In this document: positions 17,725 to 26,408 of the stretch, piece by piece
How the letters are laid out: each line of letters begins with the position of its first letter
Position numbering within the stretch: the stretch's first letter is position 1
Program-made: the position numbers and the translations under genes
Assembly: GCA_003223025.1 (NCBI GenBank)
Contig: QHXR01000006.1
Coordinates: 314,820-378,819, forward strand
Direction: 5' to 3'
DNA length: 64,000 nucleotides
DNA from: Acidobacteriota bacterium
GTDB taxonomy: Bacteria > Acidobacteriota > Blastocatellia > Pyrinomonadales > Pyrinomonadaceae
The notes under the pieces: model-generated
Database searches by the model: none
Seen by the model: only the letters and a program-made list of their open reading frames with translations
What the model was told of the DNA's origin: nothing

Positions 17725-18381
17725 ATGGCGGTAACAAAACTCTATCTGGTAAGGCACGGTCAGTCTGCCGGAAACGCTGAAGGGCGTTTCGGCGGTCATG
17801 GTCCGACGCCGCTGTCCGAGTTAGGGTTGAAACAAGCCGATGCAACGGCGAAGCTGCTCAAGAAAGAAAACGTCAACGCAATATATTCCAGCGACCTTCA
17901 CCGGGCATTACAGACTGCCGAACCTTTATCAGAGCTCACGGGAATTCCCATCATCCCGACTTCGGCATTTCGCGAGAGGAATGTCGGAGTCCTCGAGGGA
18001 CTTACATTCGACGAGTCAAAGCAGACCTTTCCGAAAGACTACTACGCGCTCGTAAATCGAAACGTCCATCATGTCATCACTGAGGGCGAAAGTTATCGAC
18101 ACCTTCTTCGCCGAAGCACGAGTCAGCTTTGGGAAATACTTCGTGATCACATGGGCGGCCGCATAGCGATTTTTTCTCACACGGGAGCTATCTGTTTCAT
18201 GACTCTCCACCTGCTCGGCGCGATCCGTCGCGACACGAAGCAGACGCCGTGGATCGTCACATCGAACTGCGGGATCAACCGTTTTGAGATCCGTGGCCGG
18301 AGCAATGTTCGTGTCCTTGCCCTCAACGACACCCGGCATCTCTCGAGCATTACCGGAAACGACTCGTTTGCGGCCCAGTGA
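17725..18381 (+). CDS. Histidine phosphatase / phosphoglycerate mutase family protein
   Basis: A 218-residue phosphohistidine enzyme. The catalytic His is H11 in LVRHGQSAGN, with supporting residues in SSDLHRALQTAEPL, FRERNVGVLEG and IFSHTGAI. It could be a broad phosphatase (CobC/GpmB-like); the cofactor-dependent mutase role is less likely for this length. ATG 17725 is preferred to a TTG seven codons upstream that lies in the repeat. The ribosome-binding site is not evident. The 258 bp after it hold an imperfect dyad near 18487-18499 and no convincing gene. Confidence 0.87.
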   Translation: MAVTKLYLVRHGQSAGNAEGRFGGHGPTPLSELGLKQADATAKLLKKENVNAIYSSDLHRALQTAEPLSELTGIPIIPTSAFRERNVGVLEGLTFDESKQTFPKDYYALVNRNVHHVITEGESYRHLLRRSTSQLWEILRDHMGGRIAIFSHTGAICFMTLHLLGAIRRDTKQTPWIVTSNCGINRFEIRGRSNVRVLALNDTRHLSSITGNDSFAAQ

Positions 18382-18640
18382 CGAAGCGATTCACTTTTTC
18401 CAAGCAAATTCATAAATTTGGAAAATCGCCCCCATTTCTCGTGGCCTGAGCGAGAACAAACCCTTTAGTTTCAATCACATTTTTTCCTCCGGACGGAGGC
18501 ATGGCAGTTGCTACGCCTCACCTTGATGTGAGATAACTCGTCTCCTCGATCGAAGCAATCTGCCTAGCTAAAGGAATTGCGGTAGTTCTGATCACAGCAC
18601 TCAGTAAATATTTCACAAAAGAAGCTCTTAGGAGGATCAA

Positions 18641-21600
18641 ATGAAAAGAGATCTTAACTCTATTTTTGTTTTACTAGCCTTGATGCTTACCCTGAGCCTT
18701 GGTGCCTTCGGCCAGGAAACGACGGGAAGCATCTCGGGCACGGTAAAAGACCAAAATGGAGCAGTTATTCCCAACGCCAATATCACCGTTGTCGGCACGC
18801 AGCGGACGTTCAATGGCGTTACAAACGATGCAGGTGATTACACCTTCACAAGCCTGCCCCCGGGCATCTATAGCGTAGAAGTCACTGCAGCCGGTTTCGG
18901 ATCGGTTCGCAGAGAGAAGGTTCCGGTGGAACTTGGACGTACGCTTCAAATCAACTTTGACATGAAGGCCGGTGCAGTCGGCGCCGTCGTTGAAGTGGTA
19001 GCCGACGAGCCTATCGTCGATGTCACCTCAACACAGACAGCGACGAACATCACTCAGGCCAAAATGGAACTTCTGCCGAAAGGCTTGCGTTTCTCGTCGG
19101 TTATCGAAGTCGCACCCGGTGTGCGAGCCGAGCCGAAGAGCAACGGTTTCCAGATTGACGGTGCAACCGGATCTGAGAACGTCTGGGTTATCGACGGACT
19201 CGAAGTTACTCGTACGTTCGGCGGATCGCTGGGCAGCACGAAGAACATTCCCCTCGAATTTGTAAAAGAAGTTCAGGTAAAGACTGCCGGTTATGAAGCG
19301 GAGTTCGGTGGCGCCCTTGGTGGTGTTATCGGTGTCGCCAGCCGAAGCGGCGGTAATGAGTATCACGGTGAAGTCCGAGCTGAATTTGAAGATTCAGCCT
19401 GGAACAGCTCTGATCGAATTGCACGCCGTTGGAATTTGCAGCAGTTGGCAGCGGGTCGTCGATTCTACGACTACTACAAAAACCCGCGCGGCAAGGACGA
19501 TTACGGCCTGGTCTCGCCGCGTGCGACTCTTGGCGGTCCGATCTGGAAAAATCACGCGTGGTTTTATGCAGGTTATGCTCCTGAATTCGCGACGACCGTC
19601 AGAACGGTTCGCGTGATCGAGAGAATCACCCCGACCACTTTCAACCCGGCAGTACTCGCTTCGAAGACTGTCCGAAGTCGAACAAAGAACGACAACATGT
19701 TCGGCCGCGTTGACGTTTCGCCGTGGAGCAAACTGTCCGTTTACGTTAGTGCATTCAACACGCCGACGAAGACGCTCGGAGCATTCCCCGCGGGAACCTT
19801 GAATCAGGGTGGAAGCTATGATTTCCAGGCTTCGGCAGCTGGCGTTCCGCCGGTCGCTTACACCGATGATCGTCTCGCATACCGCGGCGGATTTACTCCT
19901 GCTAACTCGGTATCGGGTCAGGCGACCTACACGCCGACATCGAATCTCGCCATCACGTTCAAGATGGGCCGCAACTATCTTAACGATAAGGGCGGAAACT
20001 ATGACGTTAACCTGAGCAGCCCGATTTGGACGATCTCCAATCCCTGCTCCGCACCGAATCCCTGCACGCCGCAGTCGCAACAGGCGGGTCAGATCGGCGG
20101 TCCGGCAAGCAACACGGGAACGACTCGTGACGTCACGATCCGTAATACCATGTCGGCTGATGCGACATGGGTGAAGAATTTGTTCGAACAGCAGCACACC
20201 ATTAAGGGTGGCTGGCAGCGTAACGCAGTTTCGAACGATGTTTTTGCCGGATCCGGCGGTAACATCAACTTCTTCTTCAACTCAAATAACCCGCAGACCG
20301 GACAGACCGGACTCTACGGTTACTACACGATCAGCCAGACGGGTCAGATCGGATTGGCTTCCAGCCAGAACGATGCGATCTTCATCCAGGATTCGTGGCA
20401 GATACACAAACGAGTCACGTTGAACATCGGTCTTCGCACCGAGCGTGAAACGGTTCCGAGCTTCGGCTTTGGAGCACTTCCGCCGGCTATCGTCTTCGGT
20501 TGGGGCGACAAAACCGCTCCGCGTGTTGGCGTGGCTTGGGATGTTTTCGGAAACGGCAAGATGAAGGTCTACGGCAGCTACAGCGTCTTCTTCGACACGA
20601 TGAAGTACGATCTGCCGCGTGGTTCATTCGGCGGCGAAACGCAGATCGTCGACTATCGAGCTCTCGATACGTTCGACCTGCTTTCGATCAACCAAATGAA
20701 TCAGCCGGGTACTCTGTTTGCTCATGAAGATCAGCGTACAGTTTCGACGACTCCTTACACCCTGGGCACCAGAGTGTATCCGGGTATCGATCCCGATCTG
20801 AAACCGACGAAGGAGCATGCATGGACGGCGGGTGCCGATTATGCGTTTGCTCGTGATCTGGTCGTCTCCGGACGCTTTACGCGAAAGGTGCTCGACCGCA
20901 CGATCGACGACGTTGGAATTCCGACCGAGAACTTCGAAAACTATTGCATCTGCAATCCCGGATTCGGAGCTTCGCTCGGTACTGCAGATTTCGGTTATCC
21001 GCCGACGCCGAAAGCGGTTCGCGAATACACCGGAATGGAATTCAGCGTTGACAAGCGATTCTCGAATCACTGGTATGTAAATGCCAGCTATCTCTGGAGC
21101 CGCCTGTTCGGTAACTACTCGGGTCTCGCGAGCTCTGATGAATCGGGCCGCGGTAATCCGAACGTGAACCGCTTCTTCGACGTGCCGTGGATCAACGATA
21201 CGTCGCTGGGCAAACTCAACAACGGAGTTTTGGCAACGGATCGCCCGAACACATTCAAACTGTTCGGCGGTTATGAGTTCGAGTACAACCTCTTCGGCGC
21301 GAAGATGGATTCACGCTTCGGCTTCTCGCAGTACATCTATCAGGGAACTCCCCTTTCGAGTACTGTTCAGATCCAGCTCGTTGGTAACGATGAGTTGGGT
21401 AACAACTGCGGAAGCTGCAGCCACGGCGTCTCCATGTTGATCAATGGTCGAGGCGATCTCGGCAGGACTGACATGTATACGCAGATGGATATGACGTTCA
21501 CCCACAGGTTCTTCCTGAATGAACGCATTACCTTCTTGTTCTCGGCGAACGTGTTCAACCTCTTCAACGAGGCCAATGAACTCGACCGCAGTGTTGCACT

Positions 21601-21841
21601 GATCGCGGCGACCACTCCGACGATCGCTAACGAGTACAATGCTCCGAGAAACACGCTGAAGTACGGCTCGGCCACTATGACACTTTCGCAGGCTTATAAC
21701 CTGATGAAGTCGACTATTGGAAACTATAGAACTGAGTTCGCATCGATCCTCAACGGAGCTGATAAGAACGATTTCTATAACAAGCCGGTTCTCTTCCAGG
21801 GACCGCGCTCCGTCCGACTTTCCTTCGGAATGCAGTTCTAA
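18641..21841 (+). CDS. Oar-like TonB-dependent receptor with carboxypeptidase-regulatory domain
   Basis: A 1066-aa outer-membrane protein. The signal peptide ends near GAFGQ, residues 27-110 form a carboxypeptidase-regulatory-like beta-sandwich (TGSISGTVKDQNGAVIPNANI), a plug follows (about 120-240), then a long barrel ending RLSFGMQF with the terminal Phe expected for barrel assembly. Acidobacterial genomes hold many such receptors, probably for oligosaccharides or peptides; the ligand is unknown. AGGAGG lies 8 nt before the ATG, one of the best ribosome-binding sites in the window, which suggests high expression. A terminator follows at 21870. Confidence 0.93.
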   Translation: MKRDLNSIFVLLALMLTLSLGAFGQETTGSISGTVKDQNGAVIPNANITVVGTQRTFNGVTNDAGDYTFTSLPPGIYSVEVTAAGFGSVRREKVPVELGRTLQINFDMKAGAVGAVVEVVADEPIVDVTSTQTATNITQAKMELLPKGLRFSSVIEVAPGVRAEPKSNGFQIDGATGSENVWVIDGLEVTRTFGGSLGSTKNIPLEFVKEVQVKTAGYEAEFGGALGGVIGVASRSGGNEYHGEVRAEFEDSAWNSSDRIARRWNLQQLAAGRRFYDYYKNPRGKDDYGLVSPRATLGGPIWKNHAWFYAGYAPEFATTVRTVRVIERITPTTFNPAVLASKTVRSRTKNDNMFGRVDVSPWSKLSVYVSAFNTPTKTLGAFPAGTLNQGGSYDFQASAAGVPPVAYTDDRLAYRGGFTPANSVSGQATYTPTSNLAITFKMGRNYLNDKGGNYDVNLSSPIWTISNPCSAPNPCTPQSQQAGQIGGPASNTGTTRDVTIRNTMSADATWVKNLFEQQHTIKGGWQRNAVSNDVFAGSGGNINFFFNSNNPQTGQTGLYGYYTISQTGQIGLASSQNDAIFIQDSWQIHKRVTLNIGLRTERETVPSFGFGALPPAIVFGWGDKTAPRVGVAWDVFGNGKMKVYGSYSVFFDTMKYDLPRGSFGGETQIVDYRALDTFDLLSINQMNQPGTLFAHEDQRTVSTTPYTLGTRVYPGIDPDLKPTKEHAWTAGADYAFARDLVVSGRFTRKVLDRTIDDVGIPTENFENYCICNPGFGASLGTADFGYPPTPKAVREYTGMEFSVDKRFSNHWYVNASYLWSRLFGNYSGLASSDESGRGNPNVNRFFDVPWINDTSLGKLNNGVLATDRPNTFKLFGGYEFEYNLFGAKMDSRFGFSQYIYQGTPLSSTVQIQLVGNDELGNNCGSCSHGVSMLINGRGDLGRTDMYTQMDMTFTHRFFLNERITFLFSANVFNLFNEANELDRSVALIAATTPTIANEYNAPRNTLKYGSATMTLSQAYNLMKSTIGNYRTEFASILNGADKNDFYNKPVLFQGPRSVRLSFGMQF

Positions 21842-21869
21842 GGAAAAAGTAATTGGCGAAAACGCCTTC

Positions 21870-21901
21870 GGGCCGTTCCTTCGGGAACGGCCCTTTTTTT
21901 G
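21870..21901 (+). terminator. Rho-independent terminator after the Oar-like receptor gene
   Basis: GGGCCGTTCC and GGAACGGCCC pair around a TTCG tetraloop and are followed by eight T. It lies 28 bp after the receptor stop codon. Confidence 0.93.
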
Positions 21902-21966
21902 TTTCGCAGATTTTCGTCACACGGTATAATCAATGAACTCAAGAAAGGAACTTTCTTACCAAATCT

Positions 21967-22977
21967 ATGACCAGCTTGAAACGGATCATATTCTTTCTTT
22001 CGTTGCTGCTTTCGTTCGCAGCGATCGCCGATGCACAGGGACGCAACTCGATAGAGGGCCGCGTCGTCGGACCGGACGGCCAGGGCGTTCTGGATGTCCG
22101 CGTGATCTTGAAAAACACAAACCTCACTGACGTGGGCCAGGACATAACCGATTCTCAGGGTAACTACCGATTTCAGAATCTGTCTGACGGTGTTTATTAC
22201 ATCGAAGTCCTGCCTTTGGGAACGGCCTTGGAAGGGAAAACGCTTCGAGTAGACCTCGCTTCATTCTCCCGACGTGCCGGTGGATCAAGCGAGATCTATC
22301 GCTTCGACTTCCAGCTTCATCCGATTCGCCCGGTCGAAAAGCCGCTGCCGAAAAAACTGGCCGAGGCGTTAGCCTTTGTACAGGATGTACCGCCGACCGC
22401 GAGGCAAAAGTACAAAGACGCTCAAAAGCTTTTAGAGAAGAATAAGAAAGAAGAGGCTTGGGCCGCGCTGCGCGACTCGATCGAGATCTTTCCCGATTAC
22501 TACGACGCACTTGACTTGCTCGGCACGGAATATCTCGGAGCGGGTCATTCGAATGTGGCCGTACCGATTTTCCAACAGGCCGTTGAGGCGAACGCGAAAG
22601 GCTGGCATTCGTTCTACGGGCTGGGCAGCGCGTACAGTCTTTTGAACATGCGTAAAGACGCACTTCCGCCGCTGAAAAAGGCGATCGAACTCAACCCTTA
22701 CTATGCCGAAGGATATCTCCGCCTCGGGGCCGAGCTCGCGAAAGAAGAAGGCTCGTACGATGAAGCGGTCGTCATCTATGAGAAGGCAATAAAGCTGGAA
22801 CCCATCCAAGCCGCCGAGCCGTATGCCGCACTCGCGTCGATCTATTCAAAACAGAAGAAATATAAAGAGGCGGCGGATGCGTTGGAAACGTATCTCAAGA
22901 ACGCGGTCGACCTAAAAAATCCCGAGCCGATCAAAGAAAAGATCAAGGAATTCCGGAAAAAGGCAGCGGGCACCTAG
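21967..22977 (+). CDS. Secreted protein with carboxypeptidase-regulatory domain and TPR repeats
   Basis: A 336-residue exported protein. A signal peptide ends near IADAQ. A beta-sandwich similar to the Oar N-terminal domain follows (SIEGRVVGPDGQGVLDVRV, about 27-105). Then come four or five TPR units (LGAGHSNVAVPIFQQAV, LNMRKDALPPLKKAIELNP, GSYDEAVVIYEKAIKLEP, KKYKEAADALETYLK). It probably works as a scaffold at the outer membrane or in the periplasm beside the receptor encoded upstream, from which it is separated by a terminator. No enzymatic motif seen. Confidence 0.83.
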   Translation: MTSLKRIIFFLSLLLSFAAIADAQGRNSIEGRVVGPDGQGVLDVRVILKNTNLTDVGQDITDSQGNYRFQNLSDGVYYIEVLPLGTALEGKTLRVDLASFSRRAGGSSEIYRFDFQLHPIRPVEKPLPKKLAEALAFVQDVPPTARQKYKDAQKLLEKNKKEEAWAALRDSIEIFPDYYDALDLLGTEYLGAGHSNVAVPIFQQAVEANAKGWHSFYGLGSAYSLLNMRKDALPPLKKAIELNPYYAEGYLRLGAELAKEEGSYDEAVVIYEKAIKLEPIQAAEPYAALASIYSKQKKYKEAADALETYLKNAVDLKNPEPIKEKIKEFRKKAAGT

Positions 22978-22983
22978 AACCAA

Positions 22984-23907
22984 CTAAGTCTTTCTTATCG
23001 AATTCGAAATCGTTTTTACTGCGCTCACGGCCGTTCCCGCGGCCGTGATGAGCGTCGGCGAATGTCCGTTCGCGATGTCTCCGACGGCGTAAACATTTTC
23101 CGCACTGGTTCGGCCCGTGTGATCGACTTTGATATAACCTGTGTCGTCCAGATCCACTAAACCGCGCACGATTTCAGAATTCGGCTCAACGCCGATCCGT
23201 ATCAAAACCGCATCCGCCAAAACAAACTTTGACTCCCCGGCAGAATTAGTCGTTGCAATTCTTTGAACTGAACTATCACCGGCGATCTCAGTTACGACAG
23301 TTTCGGGAAGCAGTTCGATGTTCTCTCGACGTCTTACTTCGTCTATAAATTCTTTCCGCGCCGACGGTAGAGTTTTTCGAAACGCGACCGCCACGGATGC
23401 GGCTACATCTGAAAGTGCGATCGCGTTCTCGAACGCAGCATCTCCGCCACCGACGATGACGACGCGCTTTCCTTTCACGACGTCCTTGTCGCGAACTCCG
23501 GATTCAAGAATCCCGCGACCCTCGAACTCCGTCTCGCCCGGCACGCCGAGACGACGACGTCTGACACCCATCGCGAGAATTATCGCGACTGCGGACCAGA
23601 CCTCTTGATCAACTCTAACCGTGATCGATGTTGTGTCGAGCATGCTTGCCTTGGCCCCGAGACGCGTGACAAAGTTGCGGGACTCGATCGATCGATAAAA
23701 CTTGGATAGCATCTCAAGCCCGTTTTCCGCTCGCACGCCGGGATAGTTTTCGATCGGGTTGTAGATCCGATGCATCTGCCCGCCCAGCCGATCAGTTTGC
23801 TCGATGAGGACCGACTTGATTCCAAGTTCCTCACACCATAGAGCTGCCGTCATGCCCGCCGGACCGCCGCCAATGATGATCACATCTGTCGAGTTTAGGA
23901 CTTCCAT
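22984..23907 (-). CDS. Thioredoxin-reductase-like flavoprotein without redox CxxC
   Basis: An FAD/NAD(P)-binding protein of 307 aa with the two-domain plan of thioredoxin reductase: IIIGGGPAGMTAALW at the N-terminus, VVIVGGGDAAFENAIAL mid-protein and VYAVGDIANGHSPTLITAAG near the end. The CATC-type redox motif that normally precedes the second fold is absent; ESGVRDKDVVKGK stands there. It may instead reduce a ferredoxin or another carrier, as in TrxR-like ferredoxin-NADP reductases. It is convergent with the TPR gene (6-bp gap) and divergent from the response-regulator gene. Confidence 0.85.
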   Translation of the reverse strand: MEVLNSTDVIIIGGGPAGMTAALWCEELGIKSVLIEQTDRLGGQMHRIYNPIENYPGVRAENGLEMLSKFYRSIESRNFVTRLGAKASMLDTTSITVRVDQEVWSAVAIILAMGVRRRRLGVPGETEFEGRGILESGVRDKDVVKGKRVVIVGGGDAAFENAIALSDVAASVAVAFRKTLPSARKEFIDEVRRRENIELLPETVVTEIAGDSSVQRIATTNSAGESKFVLADAVLIRIGVEPNSEIVRGLVDLDDTGYIKVDHTGRTSAENVYAVGDIANGHSPTLITAAGTAVSAVKTISNSIRKT

Positions 23908-24086
23908 ATTCTGTTAGAACGATGTTTTTATTGCGATTTTTTGTCAATGTCGAGTGCCGTTTTTTGTCAGAAATCCCCAATTCGTCGTCTTTTTTCGAAG
24001 CCTCTCCGAAGATCAATTTAGTCTTCTACGCCTGATTTTATGGGCCTGCGGCCGATCGCTAGCATATCCCGACCGTTTTCTCGGGG

Positions 24087-24102
24087 TGGCACCTGTATTG
24101 CT
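24087..24102 (+). promoter_or_regulatory. Sigma-54-type (-24/-12) promoter
   Basis: TGGCACCTGTATTGCT fits the sigma-54 consensus: TGGCAC at -24 and TTGC at -12 with exactly 10 bases between the invariant GG (24088-24089) and GC (24100-24101). It points toward the TPR/receiver gene, and a transcript would start near 24113, leaving a leader of about 85 nt. No enhancer-binding protein or site was recognised nearby. Confidence 0.65.
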
Positions 24103-24197
24103 AAATGCGGGTCAGCCGCACTTGCGCCAGCCTCGTCCAGAGCGCCGGTGCTCCGGCTCCAAACGAGATTCACAGCTCCATCACTCCTTCACCAAAT

Positions 24198-26399
24198 ATG
24201 AGATTAGAAATTGATACGACCATTTCTGCCCCTCCGATCACCGAGGTTACTGAAGCCATGGGCGGCGTCGATTCTGCGGAAGTTAAGTCCGTTCTTAACC
24301 AGGGTATCAAAGCAGCACAGGCCGGTAACCGAGCACAGGCGCGGACATCGCTCATGAGAGCAACCGAGCTCGATCCGCACAATGAGAGCGCGTGGCTATG
24401 GCTCGCATCGATAAGCGAATATCCCGAAGAGCTTCTCGGTTTCCTCAATCACGTACTCGACGTCAATCCCGAAAATCAGCGTGCCCTCGAATGGAAAGCT
24501 GCGACCCATGGTCTTCTCTCGAAGACGTTCGTCCAGCGTGGCATCGATGCGTCGATGGAAAGCAAAAAAGATTTTGCGACTGAGTGTTTTCAAACAGCAC
24601 TCGAATACGATGAGCGCAACGCCGATGCGTGGATATGGCTCGCTTCGCTCTCAGATTCGAACACCGTAAAAGTTTCGCTTCTCGAAAACGCCATTGCGAT
24701 CAATCCGGAGAACGAGTCGGCGACCGAAGCGCTCGCGACCGCGCGAGCGAGCATTCAGAAACAACGTCTTGCCGAAGCGAAGGCCGCGGCCGTCGCCGGA
24801 GATCATCCGGCGGCGAACCATTTGCTCGAAGCTTTGCTTGAAGTGAATCCGCATTCGATCGATGCGTGGATCATGAAATCCCATCTGTCGGACAGCTTCG
24901 ACGAAAAGATCAGGTGCTTCGAAAGCATTCTCGCGATCGAGCCTGACAACATCGCGGCGAAGGCCGGACGTGATTCCCTGCTCGCAATATTCGGTTCCAC
25001 CGAAGCAGCAAGCTCTGAAAGTATGGTCGACACGGCACTGGTGGATGGCGAGACCGTCGAACTCCACGAAGCGTCGATCGACGAACCCGCGATGCAGAAT
25101 CTTGAAGTGTCCGAAGCGATCGCTTACGAATTCGTTTCGCCGACTCCTCAAGTCGAGACAGATAATTACCCCGAGGAAAATACCTACCATGAACACTTTG
25201 AAAGCCCCTCGGAGCCGTTTGCTTCGTTTGCGGAGGAAGCTCCGGAACTTGATGAAGCAACAGTCGCTGAGGATCAGCCGGCTGTCGTCGATTCAGTAAA
25301 CGATCACGACCGAGACGCATTCGCCGCCGCCGAGCCGGAATACGAAACCGGACCTCACTACGCCGACCCACAGGCCGAGACCGTCGCTTTCAACTACAGT
25401 TTTGAACCGGCCGTAGAAGATTTGTACGAAACATCGCATCCGTCAGCGGACGAACCGGCACACTTCGAAACCGTTGAAGAATCGCACGAAACATCGCATC
25501 TGTCGCCGGACGAAACGCCGTACTTCGAAGGAGTCAATGAGCCGTACGACGACGCTGAAATAGCGATGCCGTCGGATCACGATTTCGACTCGCAACCTGC
25601 GGACGAGCCGACCGAGGTGCTAACAGTAAAAGCCGAATCGTACGAATGCCCGTTCTGCATGCAAGCAAACGATGCTCAGACGATCAGTTGCCTCGCTTGC
25701 AAAGCGGTGCTGACTCTCTCGGACTTGGAGCTGCTTTTGGCGAATCAGAATTCAGACAAAGCGCTTCTTCGCAAAGCCGTGGAGGAAATGGAGCGACAGC
25801 GGCTCGGACGTGAATTCTATTCCGACGAAATGGTGACCCTCGGAATCGGGCATATCAATCTTCGAAATTTTGCAATGGGCTATGCATGCTTGGTCGACGC
25901 ATCGAAGATTAATCCGAACAATGTCGTGCTCAGCGGTCAGGTCAATGCACTGCTCATCCGTCTCGACGAGATCAAAAAGCAGGAAGAGGCTCACTTGAAG
26001 ATGCCGAAGGGCAAATCGATCCTCGTGGTCGATGACAGTCCGACCGTCCGCAAGCTGATCTCCGGCAAACTCGAAAAGTGCGGTCATGAGGTCATCTGCG
26101 CGAACGACGGCGTCGAAGCGATGGAGCGACTCGAACATTTCGTTCCCGATCTCGTCCTCCTCGATATCACGATGCCGCGGATGGACGGATACCAGGTTTG
26201 CAAGCAGATCCGAAGTAACGACGCCACAAGAGACGTCACGGTCGTGATGATCTCCGGCAAAGACGGCTTTTTCGATAAGGTGCGAGGACGAATGGCGGGC
26301 ACTACCGGATACATAACGAAGCCCTTCGGACCCGAAACGCTTATGAAAGCCGTGGAGATGTATCTGAGCGGCGAAGCCCCCGACCTTGACGAGGTATGA
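24198..26399 (+). CDS. TPR / zinc-ribbon / receiver-domain response regulator
   Basis: A 733-residue mosaic. TPR-like helices lie near residues 30-260 (repeated GNRAQARTSLMRATELDP, DAWIWLASLSD). An acidic low-complexity linker rich in E, D, S and P covers about 270-470. A CPFCMQANDAQTISCLAC zinc ribbon comes next, then a short TPR-like pair, and a C-terminal receiver domain (ILVVDDSPTVRKL; phospho-Asp in LLDITMPRMDGYQV; KPFGPETLMKAV). There is no DNA-binding output, so signalling is probably by protein contact. The ATG at 24198 is preferred to one 31 codons upstream. The CheA-like kinase follows after 9 bp and is the likely phosphodonor. A sigma-54-type promoter lies upstream. Confidence 0.83.
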   Translation: MRLEIDTTISAPPITEVTEAMGGVDSAEVKSVLNQGIKAAQAGNRAQARTSLMRATELDPHNESAWLWLASISEYPEELLGFLNHVLDVNPENQRALEWKAATHGLLSKTFVQRGIDASMESKKDFATECFQTALEYDERNADAWIWLASLSDSNTVKVSLLENAIAINPENESATEALATARASIQKQRLAEAKAAAVAGDHPAANHLLEALLEVNPHSIDAWIMKSHLSDSFDEKIRCFESILAIEPDNIAAKAGRDSLLAIFGSTEAASSESMVDTALVDGETVELHEASIDEPAMQNLEVSEAIAYEFVSPTPQVETDNYPEENTYHEHFESPSEPFASFAEEAPELDEATVAEDQPAVVDSVNDHDRDAFAAAEPEYETGPHYADPQAETVAFNYSFEPAVEDLYETSHPSADEPAHFETVEESHETSHLSPDETPYFEGVNEPYDDAEIAMPSDHDFDSQPADEPTEVLTVKAESYECPFCMQANDAQTISCLACKAVLTLSDLELLLANQNSDKALLRKAVEEMERQRLGREFYSDEMVTLGIGHINLRNFAMGYACLVDASKINPNNVVLSGQVNALLIRLDEIKKQEEAHLKMPKGKSILVVDDSPTVRKLISGKLEKCGHEVICANDGVEAMERLEHFVPDLVLLDITMPRMDGYQVCKQIRSNDATRDVTVVMISGKDGFFDKVRGRMAGTTGYITKPFGPETLMKAVEMYLSGEAPDLDEV

Positions 26400-26408
26400 C
26401 GGTCCGCA

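Noticed and set aside
18502..18517. Second sigma-54-like site before the Oar-like receptor
   Set aside because: TGGCA and GC have the right spacing, but the -12 element reads ACGC in place of TTGC, too weak to claim.
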